Source: VRUE01 sp036271315 (lineage in GTDB: Bacteria; Actinomycetota; Thermoleophilia; Solirubrobacterales; 70-9). From it: a DNA stretch of 12,866 bases. Shown in pieces: positions 1 through 5,825 of this stretch. Positions within the stretch are counted from its first letter, which is position 1. Each line of letters begins with the position of its first letter. The stretch lies in NCBI GenBank assembly GCA_036271315.1, contig DATBAV010000013.1:1-12866 (forward strand), read 5' to 3'. The notes below the pieces were generated by a model. That model ran no database searches and had not been told where the DNA came from. It worked only from the letters and a program-made list of their open reading frames with translations. The translations under genes and the position numbers were made by a program.

Positions 1-1
1 C

Positions 2-739
2 CTCCCCGCTGTTGCTCCGCAGAGCACCCCCCCGACTCCGCCCATCCTCCCTCCGGAGTCCATCGACTTCAGTGCCACTGGCCTGGTCACGATCTTCCTC
101 CGCCACACCCTCGGCGACCCACCCCTCAACGCCACCAGCGCCCGCAACGTGGTCCAGATCGCCGACCCTGCCCTGCCCGCTAAGAGTCGCGGCAGCGATC
201 GCAACCAGATCAACAAGAACCTGCGCAACGGCTACGAGCTGAGCCTCGTGCCGGGCCCCGAGACGAGCGCCGCCCAGCGTGCCGGCTTCCTCGCTGCCTA
301 CGAGCAGACGATGCGCCGCACCGGCGCCGCCGAGCGCTACTTCTTCGGCGCGCCCTACTTCGATCGCATCCTCGAGTCCCCACGCACCTGGTTGGCCCTG
401 GCCGAGGCTCCCGATGGGACGATCGGCGCCGCTTCGATCGTCGCCAGCAGCGACGGCTATCTCCACTATTACCTCAGCGGCAGTGCCGACTCGCACCTGC
501 GCGACTCGCCGATGAAGAACGTCGTCGCCTCGCTGATCGGGTTCGCCGCCGAGCTCGGCGAGCCGCTCAACCTCGGCGGCGGCATCAGGCGCGGCGACCG
601 CCTCGAGGAGTTCAAGCGCGGCTTCGCCAATCGCGAGCTGCCCTGGCACAGCTCCGAGCTCGTCGCCGATCCCGTCGCCTACGCCCAGCTCGCGGCCGGC
701 CGCGACGCGGGGAGCTTCTTCCCCGCCTACCGCGCTTAG
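2..739 (+). CDS. FemAB/GNAT-like acyltransferase family protein, 5' end outside window
   Basis: The reading frame is open from base 2 to TAG at 737-739, giving 245 visible residues; the start lies upstream. The C-terminal ~170 residues look like the BioF2/FemAB-type acetyltransferase fold. A basic 'DRNQINKNLRNGY' segment is followed by an 'AYEQTMRRTGA..YFFGAPYF' stretch, the core strand 'IGAASIVASSDGYLHYYLSGS', then 'LNLGGG' and 'LEEFKRGFAN'. Members of this superfamily transfer aminoacyl or acyl groups, often in cell-envelope or polysaccharide modification; the substrate cannot be told here. The first ~25 visible residues are proline-rich and do not look like the usual N-terminal subdomain. 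The window edge prevents deciding whether this is a linker or a damaged region. Third codon positions are strongly GC throughout, which supports the frame. A GTG at 149 could be taken as a start but would remove part of the fold. The stop overlaps the convergent DUF3105 gene by four bases. Confidence 0.75.
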   Translation, partial: LPAVAPQSTPPTPPILPPESIDFSATGLVTIFLRHTLGDPPLNATSARNVVQIADPALPAKSRGSDRNQINKNLRNGYELSLVPGPETSAAQRAGFLAAYEQTMRRTGAAERYFFGAPYFDRILESPRTWLALAEAPDGTIGAASIVASSDGYLHYYLSGSADSHLRDSPMKNVVASLIGFAAELGEPLNLGGGIRRGDRLEEFKRGFANRELPWHSSELVADPVAYAQLAAGRDAGSFFPAYRA

Positions 740-1518
740 CCGACGGTCGGTTCGACCGGCGTCGGGCCGGTGAAGGGGAAGCCTTCGGCCGGCTCGCGGC
801 CGTGGCCCCAAGTCTGCTTGCCGAAGTCGCGGATCGCGTCGAGCGTGATCGCGCCCTTGTATTCGTTGCAGCCGAGCAGGTTGCGCCAAGTGGTCGCCGC
901 GACTTCGTACGGCATGTTGGTGTTCGGGAAGAGCAGCGTCGCCCCGTACATCGTGTCGTAGAGCCCGATCAGTTCCAGCTGCGCGCTCTCGGAGAGGTCC
1001 GGCGAGTACTGGATCTCCAGTCGGCCGTGCTCCATCGAGTGGACGAAGTCGATTTCCTGCGGCATTTCCTTGTAGGCACCGTCGGCCTGCTGATAAGGCG
1101 GTTCGACGTGGTTGCCGGAGGTCGGGGGGTTGGTTTCGTATTCGGGCGTCGGGGCGGTCGGCGGGATGTGGGTGTGACCCTCTTCCGGAAGATGGAGGCG
1201 CAGGTCGCAGCCCGCCTTTTTGGCTGCTTCTTGAAGGTTGGTGACTTTCACCGCCGCGACCTTGGTGCCGGTGCGCGTGTCCGGCTGCACGCCGTTGGTC
1301 GAGCCCGACTGCTGGTCGATGTGAGCGTCGCCACCGTCGTTCTTGTTGGCGGCGGAGACGATCACCGCGACGATTCCGATCAGGACGACGAGCCCGACCA
1401 CGCCGGCGACGCCGTAGCCGATCATCAGGCGGCGTTTCTCCGAGCCGGCCTGTTTCTGCTCGCGTTCCTGCCGTGCCTGGCGGAGCCGCTCCCTCTCTTC
1501 CTCCCTGCGATTAGCCAT
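736..1518 (-). CDS. DUF3105 domain protein, membrane-anchored
   Basis: 260 residues from ATG at 1518. Residues 1-30 are highly charged (Glu/Arg/Gln) and probably coiled-coil. Residues 31-57 form one strong membrane segment. The rest should be extracytoplasmic under a positive-inside, single-anchor topology. The soluble part carries the DUF3105 signatures: 'NPPTSGNH' near 130-137 and 'VHSMEHGRLEIQY' near 159-171. Several histidines (115, 117, 137, 160, 164) and two cysteines (104, 217) invite metal binding or a disulfide, but this is inference; the family has no established function that I can name. It is the last gene of the minus-strand unit, 18 bases after metF. No clear Shine-Dalgarno is seen. 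A TAAACT (1530-1535, minus) lies 11 bases before the ATG and could give it its own very short leader. The TAA stop overlaps the convergent FemAB-like stop. Confidence 0.88.
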   Translation of the reverse strand: MANRREEERERLRQARQEREQKQAGSEKRRLMIGYGVAGVVGLVVLIGIVAVIVSAANKNDGGDAHIDQQSGSTNGVQPDTRTGTKVAAVKVTNLQEAAKKAGCDLRLHLPEEGHTHIPPTAPTPEYETNPPTSGNHVEPPYQQADGAYKEMPQEIDFVHSMEHGRLEIQYSPDLSESAQLELIGLYDTMYGATLLFPNTNMPYEVAATTWRNLLGCNEYKGAITLDAIRDFGKQTWGHGREPAEGFPFTGPTPVEPTVG

Positions 1519-1536
1519 GAGGACGTCGCAGTTTAC

Positions 1537-2454
1537 TCAGAGTGACTTGGCCAAGTCGCCGCTGTCGTCGCGGCCGCGCTCCCAGGGTCGGGCCGCCTGC
1601 AGCGAGCCGAGCACCGCCCGCGTCGCCGGCGCTCGGTTGAGCGCGTAGAAGTGGATCCCAGGCGCCCCTGCCAGCAGCAGCTCCGAGCACTGTTGGGCGG
1701 CGTAGGCGACGCCGAGCTCGAACTCGGCCGTCTCGTCACCGTCCGCCGCGGCGAAGGCGGCTTCGAGCCTTGGCGGGATCGAGGCGTCGCAGAGGTTGCA
1801 GATGCGCTTGGTCTGGGCGAAGCTCGCCACCGGGATCACCCCGGCGACGATCGGCACCTCGATCCCCGCCGCCCGCGCGGCGGCGACGAAGTCGAAGTAG
1901 ACCTGGTTGTCGAAGAAGAGCTGGCTGATCAGGAAGGAGGCGCCGGCCTCGACCTTGGTCTTTAGGTAGGCCAGGTCCGTCTCCAGGTCGGGCGCCTCGG
2001 GATGGACCTCCGGGAAGCAGGCACCGCCGACGGTGAACGACCAGCGCGAGCCGATGAAGGCGGTCAGCTCGGCGGCACTGCCCAGCCCGCCCTCGGGCTG
2101 GACGAAGTCCTCCTGCCCGCGCGGCGGGTCGCCGCGCAGGGCGAAGACGTTCTCGATCCCGGCCGCCTCGATCTGGTCCAGCGTCTGCGCCAGCCCTTCG
2201 GCCGTCTCGCCGACGCAGCTCAAGTGCGCCATCGTCTCGTAGCCAAGCTCATCCCCCAGCTCGCGGGTGATCTCGACCGTGCCGTCGCGGGTCGAACCAC
2301 CGGCGCCGTAGGTGACCGAGACGAAGTCGGGCTCCAGCTCGCGCAACGAGCGCGCCGTCGCAAGCAGCCCCTCGCGCCCCTCGTCGGTCTTCGGGGGGAA
2401 GAACTCGACCGAGAAGGTCGGCGCTTTGGCCGCGATGATCTCGTCTATACGCAC
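1537..2454 (-). CDS. metF: 5,10-methylenetetrahydrofolate reductase
   Basis: 305 residues, the normal length for the bacterial single-domain enzyme. It reduces 5,10-methylene-THF to 5-methyl-THF with FAD and NAD(P)H, supplying the methyl group for methionine synthesis in the cytoplasm. Motifs run in family order: 'SVEFFPPKT' with Glu17 matching the catalytic Glu28 of E. coli MetF; 'VSVTYGAGGSTRD' near 45-57; 'AHLSCVG' near 76-82; 'LRGD' with Asp109 matching E. coli Asp120; 'GGACFPEVHPEA' near 143-154; 'SQLFFDNQVYF' with Gln178 matching Gln183; and 'HFYALNR' near 268-274. The start is GTG at 2454, and no in-frame ATG is available nearby. It lies 13 bases after the transporter stop and 18 bases before the DUF3105 gene. 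No Shine-Dalgarno is present, but TACCCT sits exactly six bases before the GTG, so a leaderless internal transcript is possible besides read-through from the transporter. Confidence 0.95.
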   Translation of the reverse strand: MRIDEIIAAKAPTFSVEFFPPKTDEGREGLLATARSLRELEPDFVSVTYGAGGSTRDGTVEITRELGDELGYETMAHLSCVGETAEGLAQTLDQIEAAGIENVFALRGDPPRGQEDFVQPEGGLGSAAELTAFIGSRWSFTVGGACFPEVHPEAPDLETDLAYLKTKVEAGASFLISQLFFDNQVYFDFVAAARAAGIEVPIVAGVIPVASFAQTKRICNLCDASIPPRLEAAFAAADGDETAEFELGVAYAAQQCSELLLAGAPGIHFYALNRAPATRAVLGSLQAARPWERGRDDSGDLAKSL

Positions 2455-2460
2455 GGATGC

Positions 2461-2466
2461 AGGGTA
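2461..2466 (-). promoter_or_regulatory. Candidate leaderless -10 element of metF
   Basis: On the minus strand TACCCT lies six bases before the GTG of metF. This is the spacing at which a sigma-70-type -10 hexamer starts transcription at or next to the start codon. It overlaps the last codons and stop region of the transporter. No convincing -35 is seen 16-18 bases upstream. It is supported mainly because the same TAnnnT-N6-start layout recurs at other genes in this window. Confidence 0.35.
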
Positions 2467-2467
2467 G

Positions 2468-3862
2468 CTACGCGCGCGCCTTGCGGTGGTCCACCCGGGT
2501 CTGGAAATACTCCTGGATGTCCTCGAGCCGCTTGCCCTTGGTCTCCGGCACGAACTTCCAGCAGAAGGCGAGCGTGAGCAGGCCGATCACGCCGTAGAAC
2601 CAGAAGGCGCCGGATCTCCCCAGCGCTTCGATCAGCAGCAGGAAGGTGAGCGAGACGATGAAGTTGAACGTCCAGTTGGCCATCGTCCCTACGCCGGCCG
2701 CCTTGCTGCGCACGCTTAGCGGGTAGATCTCGGCGTTGAGCAGCCAGAAGATCGGCCCGAGGCTGATCGCGAAGGAGGCGACGTAGGCCATCAGGCTGCC
2801 GATCGCGATCACCGAGGCGAGGGTGCTGCCACCGCCGGCGATCTTGAAGGCGGCGCCGAGGGCGAAGAGCGAGACCGACATCCCGGTGACGCCGATGAAG
2901 AGCAGCGTCCGCCGGCCCGTCCGGTCGAGCAGGCGCAGCGCGAGGAGGGTGAAGCCGACGTTGATCACGCCGACGCCGACGGCGGCGAGGATAGAGCCGG
3001 CGGAGGAGTTGACGCCGGTGAATTCGACGATCGTCGGCGCGTAGTAGATGACCGTGTTGATGCCCGTCACCTGCTGCAGGATCGCCAGGCCGACGCCGAC
3101 CACGAGCGCCGCTTTCACCACCGGTTGCAGCAGCTCGCTCCAGGCGCCCGGCTTCTCGTCGAGGCTCTCTTTGATCTCCTCCAGCTCGCGGTCGATCGTG
3201 TCCGGATCGTCAACGCGGATCTTGGCCAGCGTCGCCCGCGCCGCGAAGTCGTCGCCGCTCATCACCAGCCAGCGCGGGCTCTGCGGCATCCGCAGCATGC
3301 CGAAGCCGAGCGCCAGCGCCGGTACGCAGCCGAGCCCAAGCATCCAGCGCCAGCCTTCGATGTGGTCGAAGGCGAGCCCGATCAGGTAGGCGACGAGGAT
3401 GCCGATCGTCACCGCCAACTGGAAGAAGCTGACCAGGCGCCCGCGGCTCTCCGGCGGCGCCACCTCGGAGATGTAGACGGGCGCCGCGGCCGACGCGAGG
3501 CCGATCGCCACCCCGATCACGATGCGGGCGATGACCAGGACCTCGACTCCAGGTGCCGCCGCGCTGGCCAGGGCACCGACGATGAAGACGCTGGCGGCGA
3601 GCAGGATCATCGAGCGCCGCCCGTAGGTGTCGGCGGCCGGCCCGGCGATCGCCGCCCCGCCGACGGCACCGATCGGCACCGCCGCGACGACCAGGCCCTG
3701 GGCAAAGCTGCCGAGCCCGAAGTCGGTCTTGATGAAGAGCAGGGCGCCGGCGATGACGCCGGTGTCGTAGCCAAAGAGCAGCCCGCCGAGGCCGGCAATC
3801 GCAGCCGTCAGCACAACGTTGCGCCGCGCCCTCCTGCGGGACGCTTCGAGACCGTCGCTCAT
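2468..3862 (-). CDS. MFS sugar porter (sugar/proton symporter family)
   Basis: 464 residues from ATG at 3862, typical of the sugar porter family; about twelve hydrophobic segments are visible. Family signatures: 'GGLLFGYDTGVIAGA' near 26-40, 'DTYGRR' near 78-83, 'PESRGRLVSFFQLAVTIG' near 137-154, 'SPRWLV' near 195-200, 'QQVTGINTVIYYAP' near 263-276, 'DRTGRR' near 313-318, 'NAEIYPLSVRSKAAG' near 376-390 and 'PETKGKRLEDIQ' near 439-450. It probably imports a hexose, pentose or polyol with protons; the substrate is not readable. The frame stays open to an upstream start at 4060, but those 66 extra residues are low-complexity, cross the candidate RNA locus and are absent from the family, so the shorter start is chosen. 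It heads the minus-strand unit with metF and DUF3105. No functional link between a sugar carrier and folate reduction is obvious. Confidence 0.92.
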   Translation of the reverse strand: MSDGLEASRRRARRNVVLTAAIAGLGGLLFGYDTGVIAGALLFIKTDFGLGSFAQGLVVAAVPIGAVGGAAIAGPAADTYGRRSMILLAASVFIVGALASAAAPGVEVLVIARIVIGVAIGLASAAAPVYISEVAPPESRGRLVSFFQLAVTIGILVAYLIGLAFDHIEGWRWMLGLGCVPALALGFGMLRMPQSPRWLVMSGDDFAARATLAKIRVDDPDTIDRELEEIKESLDEKPGAWSELLQPVVKAALVVGVGLAILQQVTGINTVIYYAPTIVEFTGVNSSAGSILAAVGVGVINVGFTLLALRLLDRTGRRTLLFIGVTGMSVSLFALGAAFKIAGGGSTLASVIAIGSLMAYVASFAISLGPIFWLLNAEIYPLSVRSKAAGVGTMANWTFNFIVSLTFLLLIEALGRSGAFWFYGVIGLLTLAFCWKFVPETKGKRLEDIQEYFQTRVDHRKARA

Positions 3863-3871
3863 CCCACCGGG

Positions 3872-3901
3872 ACCGTATACCGCGCTGCCGGACGCGCCCA
3901 A
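3872..3901 (-). promoter_or_regulatory. Candidate promoter of the sugar porter unit
   Basis: On the minus strand TTGGGC (3896-3901) is followed after 16 bases by TATACG (3874-3879); an overlapping TACGGT register lies at 3872-3877. Either hexamer would place the transcription start only a few bases before the ATG at 3862, so the 5' leader would be very short. The GTATAC within it (3875-3880) is a six-base palindrome. A GGTGGG directly abuts the ATG and is too close to act as a normal ribosome binding site. Confidence 0.4.
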
Positions 3902-3967
3902 TTCACGGAGTTTGCGGGAACGTATTCGTCGCCCCCCTAGCGGCCCGCCAGCGTGCGCGCTAAGTTG

Positions 3968-4099
3968 AAATTGCGACTGGGAGAGACGGGGTCCGAGGAA
4001 GCCCACCGGACACCGCCTCGAAGGTGGCGCTACGAGCTTCAGCGAGCGAAGGCTACGCACGCGGCAGGCAACCGAGCGTCTCCGCCAGTCGCATTTTTT
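3968..4099 (+). ncRNA. Candidate structured small RNA ending in a terminator-like T-run
   Basis: A long-range stem closes a ~130-base element. TGCGACTGG (3972-3980) pairs with CCAGTCGCA (4085-4093). After a 2x2 internal loop GAGACG (3983-3988) pairs with CGTCTC (4077-4082), making 15 pairs in all. The right arm is followed at once by six T (4094-4099) on the + strand, as in an intrinsic terminator; the minus strand has no comparable T-run. Inside are smaller hairpins: GTCCG/CGGAC (3991-3995/4007-4011), CGCC/GGCG (4014-4017/4026-4029) and GCTTC/GAAGGC (4036-4040/4048-4053). I do not recognise a named class. The SRP RNA core, tmRNA and RNase P signatures are not present. It resembles a glycine riboswitch only in short pieces (GGGAGAG, CAGGCAA) and lacks that riboswitch's full core. 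It could be a free-standing sRNA or an attenuated leader of the crotonase gene 174 bases downstream. Confidence 0.4.
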
Positions 4100-4249
4100 G
4101 TGCCCCGACGGCGTCCGAGGCGGTGCCTAGCTTGATCTCGTCGTCGAGCACCTGCCCTCGATGACGCGCGTGCCGGGGCGCAGCACCCGGGAGCTGGGCG
4201 TCGCCGCGAGGACCCGGATGGCCGCCGCGACTAGCCCGCCCGCTCCCCG

Positions 4250-4264
4250 CCTCCCTGTGGGAGG
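4250..4264 (+). promoter_or_regulatory. Shine-Dalgarno of the crotonase gene inside a perfect hairpin
   Basis: GGGAGG (4259-4264) lies nine bases before the ATG at 4274 and is a strong ribosome binding site. It can pair perfectly with CCTCCC (4250-4255) across a TGT loop, so a six-pair GC-rich hairpin would hide the site. Whether this regulates translation is inference. Confidence 0.55.
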
Positions 4265-4273
4265 ATCTCGGCG

Positions 4274-5026
4274 ATGAGCGGGGAGCTTCGCTACGAGCGC
4301 GTCGGCGCGGCCACCGTGCTGACGATCGACCGGCCCGAGCGGCGCAACGCGGTCGACGCGGCCACTGCTGAGGCGTTCCGCGAGGGGTTGAGCGAGTTCG
4401 AGGCCGATGAAGGCGCCCGCGTGCTGGTTCTCACCGGTGCCGGCGGCCAGGCCTTCTGCGCCGGCGCCGACCTGAAAGCGATGGACCTCGACGTCGATCA
4501 TCCCCACGGCCCGATGGGGCCGACGCGGCTAACCCCTGCCAAGCCGGCGATCGCCGCTGTCGACGGCTGGTGCCTGGCGGGCGGGGTGGAGCTGGCGCTC
4601 TGGTGCGACATGCGGATCGCCACTCCGCAATCGACCTTTGGCCTCTTCGAGCGCCGCTGGGGCGTGCCGCTCGTCGACGGCGGCACCCAGCGCCTCCCCC
4701 GCGTGGTCGGCATGGGCCGGGCGCTGGAGCTGATCCTCACCGGCCGCCCGGTCGAGGCCGAAGAGGCTCACCGCATCGGCCTGGTCAACGAGCTGGTCGA
4801 GCCCGGCAAGCACCTCGAACGGGCCCTCGAGTTGGCCGAGCGGATCGCGGCCTTCCCGCAGGAGACGATGCTGGCCGACCGCCGCGCCGCGATCGAGGGC
4901 TTCGGCCTGCCGTTGGCCGATGGGATCGCGCTCGAGCACCGGCTAGGCCGCGAGACCCTTCGCATAGCCGCCGAAGGCGCCGCCCGCTTTTCAGCTGGCG
5001 AGGGTCGTCACGGGCGGGGCGTTTAG
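4274..5026 (+). CDS. Crotonase-fold enoyl-CoA hydratase/isomerase
   Basis: 250 residues, the usual length of a single-domain crotonase. The oxyanion-hole motifs 'FCAGADLKAM' (61-70) and 'AVDGWCLAGGVELALWCD' (95-112) are intact. The two acidic residues of true enoyl-CoA hydratases are both present: Glu106 in 'GGVELA' and Glu126 in 'FGLFERRWG' match Glu144 and Glu164 of the rat mitochondrial enzyme, including the 20-residue spacing. Hydration of a trans-2-enoyl-CoA in beta-oxidation or a related degradation route is therefore likely; chain length is unknown. 'DGGTQRLPRVVG' and 'ALELILTGRPVEAEEAHRIGLVNELV' complete the fold. The ATG at 4274 is supported by GGGAGG nine bases upstream. It is a lone plus-strand gene. 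Its TAG stop is nine bases from the end of a convergent TetR gene. Other crotonase chemistries (isomerase, dehalogenase) cannot be excluded. Confidence 0.93.
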   Translation: MSGELRYERVGAATVLTIDRPERRNAVDAATAEAFREGLSEFEADEGARVLVLTGAGGQAFCAGADLKAMDLDVDHPHGPMGPTRLTPAKPAIAAVDGWCLAGGVELALWCDMRIATPQSTFGLFERRWGVPLVDGGTQRLPRVVGMGRALELILTGRPVEAEEAHRIGLVNELVEPGKHLERALELAERIAAFPQETMLADRRAAIEGFGLPLADGIALEHRLGRETLRIAAEGAARFSAGEGRHGRGV

Positions 5027-5035
5027 AGGCCCCTC

Positions 5036-5716
5036 TCACCTCTCGCGGGCAACCCGCCGCATCTCGTCTTCGGCCGCTTCCGGCCCGAGGTACGGCATCA
5101 ACACGGCGAAGACGAGGTCGGGGAGGATGCGGGTCAGCTCCGGCCCTCGGCCCGCCCGGATCTCGTCGAAAATCATCGAGGCGGCACCGCCAATCGCGAA
5201 GCGGGCGGTATCGGCAGGTAGTTCCTCGCCTTGGCTCGCGTACTGGCGCCCCTCCTCGAGGAACGGGGTAAAGCGCGCCAGGGCCGAGCGGTAACGGGCG
5301 CGGACGTCGTCGCCGGCGGCGGTCACCTCGACCATCGAGAGGCGAGCGATGCCGGCCTCGATCGAGAGCAGCCCGACCAGGGCGCCGAGCGCAGCGGAGA
5401 TCCGCTCCGGCCAGGGTTGGTCGGCAGCGGCCTCGAAGGCACTGCTCATGTGAGCGAGGAGGACGTCGAAGACCGCCTCGTAGGCCTCAAGGAAGCAGCT
5501 CTCCTTGTCGCCGAACATCTGCCCGAAGGTCTGCTCGGAGACGCCCGCCACCTCGATCACGTCCTTGACGGTGGTCGCTTCGTAGCCCTTTGCCGCCGCA
5601 ACGCGCAGCATTGCCTCCAAAAGACGCTCTCTTTCGGAGCGAACCAGGTAGGCGCGAGGGAGGCTCTGCGTACCGCCCTGTGTTTTTTCTGGACTCGAGG
5701 TCGAGGACGGATCCAT
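5036..5716 (-). CDS. TetR family regulator, type II of this cluster
   Basis: 226 residues from ATG at 5716. The DNA-binding domain spans about residues 27-75 ('RERLLEAMLRVAAAKGYEAT' then 'VIEVAGVSEQTFGQMFGDKESCF'). The recognition-helix end reads 'TFGQMF' where TetR proteins normally have 'TFYxHF', so the aromatic DNA-contact residue is replaced by glycine; DNA binding may be altered. The ligand domain has the cluster hallmarks: 'QPWPERI', 'MVEVTAAG' and C-terminal 'ILPDLVFAVLMPYLG'. The frame could begin at a TTG at 5752, but that TTG is the start of a TTGGAC -35 element whose TACTCT -10 lies six bases before the ATG at 5716. The short, leaderless start is therefore preferred. The gene is divergent from the UDP-sugar dehydrogenase (109 bases between starts), which is a plausible target along with its own promoter. 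No ligand can be inferred. Confidence 0.88.
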   Translation of the reverse strand: MDPSSTSSPEKTQGGTQSLPRAYLVRSERERLLEAMLRVAAAKGYEATTVKDVIEVAGVSEQTFGQMFGDKESCFLEAYEAVFDVLLAHMSSAFEAAADQPWPERISAALGALVGLLSIEAGIARLSMVEVTAAGDDVRARYRSALARFTPFLEEGRQYASQGEELPADTARFAIGGAASMIFDEIRAGRGPELTRILPDLVFAVLMPYLGPEAAEDEMRRVARER

Positions 5717-5722
5717 GGGTTC

Positions 5723-5752
5723 AGAGTAGGGCAGTGTTCTCAGGCTGTCCAA
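5723..5752 (-). promoter_or_regulatory. Leaderless promoter of the TetR gene at 5036-5716
   Basis: On the minus strand TTGGAC (5747-5752), an 18-base spacer, TACTCT (5723-5728), then GAACCC and the ATG. Six bases between the -10 hexamer and the start codon imply that transcription begins at or next to the A of ATG. No Shine-Dalgarno is present, which agrees with leaderless translation. Confidence 0.6.
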
Positions 5753-5759
5753 CCGGTTG
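5750..5759. promoter_or_regulatory. Candidate TetR operator, perfect palindrome CAACCGGTTG
   Basis: A ten-base perfect palindrome overlaps the -35 element of the TetR gene at 5036-5716 and lies between its start and that of the dehydrogenase. A repressor bound here would block RNA polymerase at the TetR promoter. A second, less perfect dyad (CCAG-TT-CTGG) lies nearby within 5770-5785. TetR operators are usually longer, so this may be only the core. Confidence 0.4.
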
Positions 5760-5813
5760 CGCAGCCCGTGGCCCAGTTCTGGCCGCGATGTCCAAGCCCC
5801 CGGCGGCGGCGCC

Positions 5814-5819
5814 TACACT
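5814..5819 (+). promoter_or_regulatory. Candidate leaderless -10 element of the UDP-sugar dehydrogenase
   Basis: TACACT lies exactly six bases before the ATG at 5826. No Shine-Dalgarno precedes this ATG. A -35 is not convincing. The layout matches the opposite TetR promoter and other starts in the window. Confidence 0.4.
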
Positions 5820-5825
5820 GCGTCG

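Larger units (their letters stand above)
3863..4273. other. Long intergenic region between divergent sugar porter and crotonase genes
   Basis: No protein gene is supported in these 411 bases. The stretch holds the candidate promoter of the transporter at its left end, a GGGAAC motif at 3916-3921, a candidate structured RNA with a T-run at 3968-4099, and the crotonase Shine-Dalgarno hairpin at 4250-4264. Between about 4105 and 4245 only GC-rich sequence without a recognisable element is seen. Confidence 0.6.

Noticed and set aside
802..1545. Long plus-strand open frame opposite the DUF3105 gene
   Set aside because: It is antisense to a well-supported gene, has Val/Arg/Asp-biased composition with no family motif, and reflects GC-rich third positions on the other strand.
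3863..4060. N-terminal extension of the sugar porter
   Set aside because: The 66 extra residues have no resemblance to the family and run through the promoter and the candidate RNA.
3968..4099. Glycine riboswitch, SRP RNA or RNase P as identity of the structured element
   Set aside because: Only short pieces (GGGAGAG, CAGGCAA, GAGGAAG) resemble these classes, and their full conserved cores are not present in the right order.
5025..5036. Bidirectional terminator between the crotonase and TetR ends
   Set aside because: AGAGG/CCTCT could pair only with a two-base loop and there is no T-run, so it is too weak to call.
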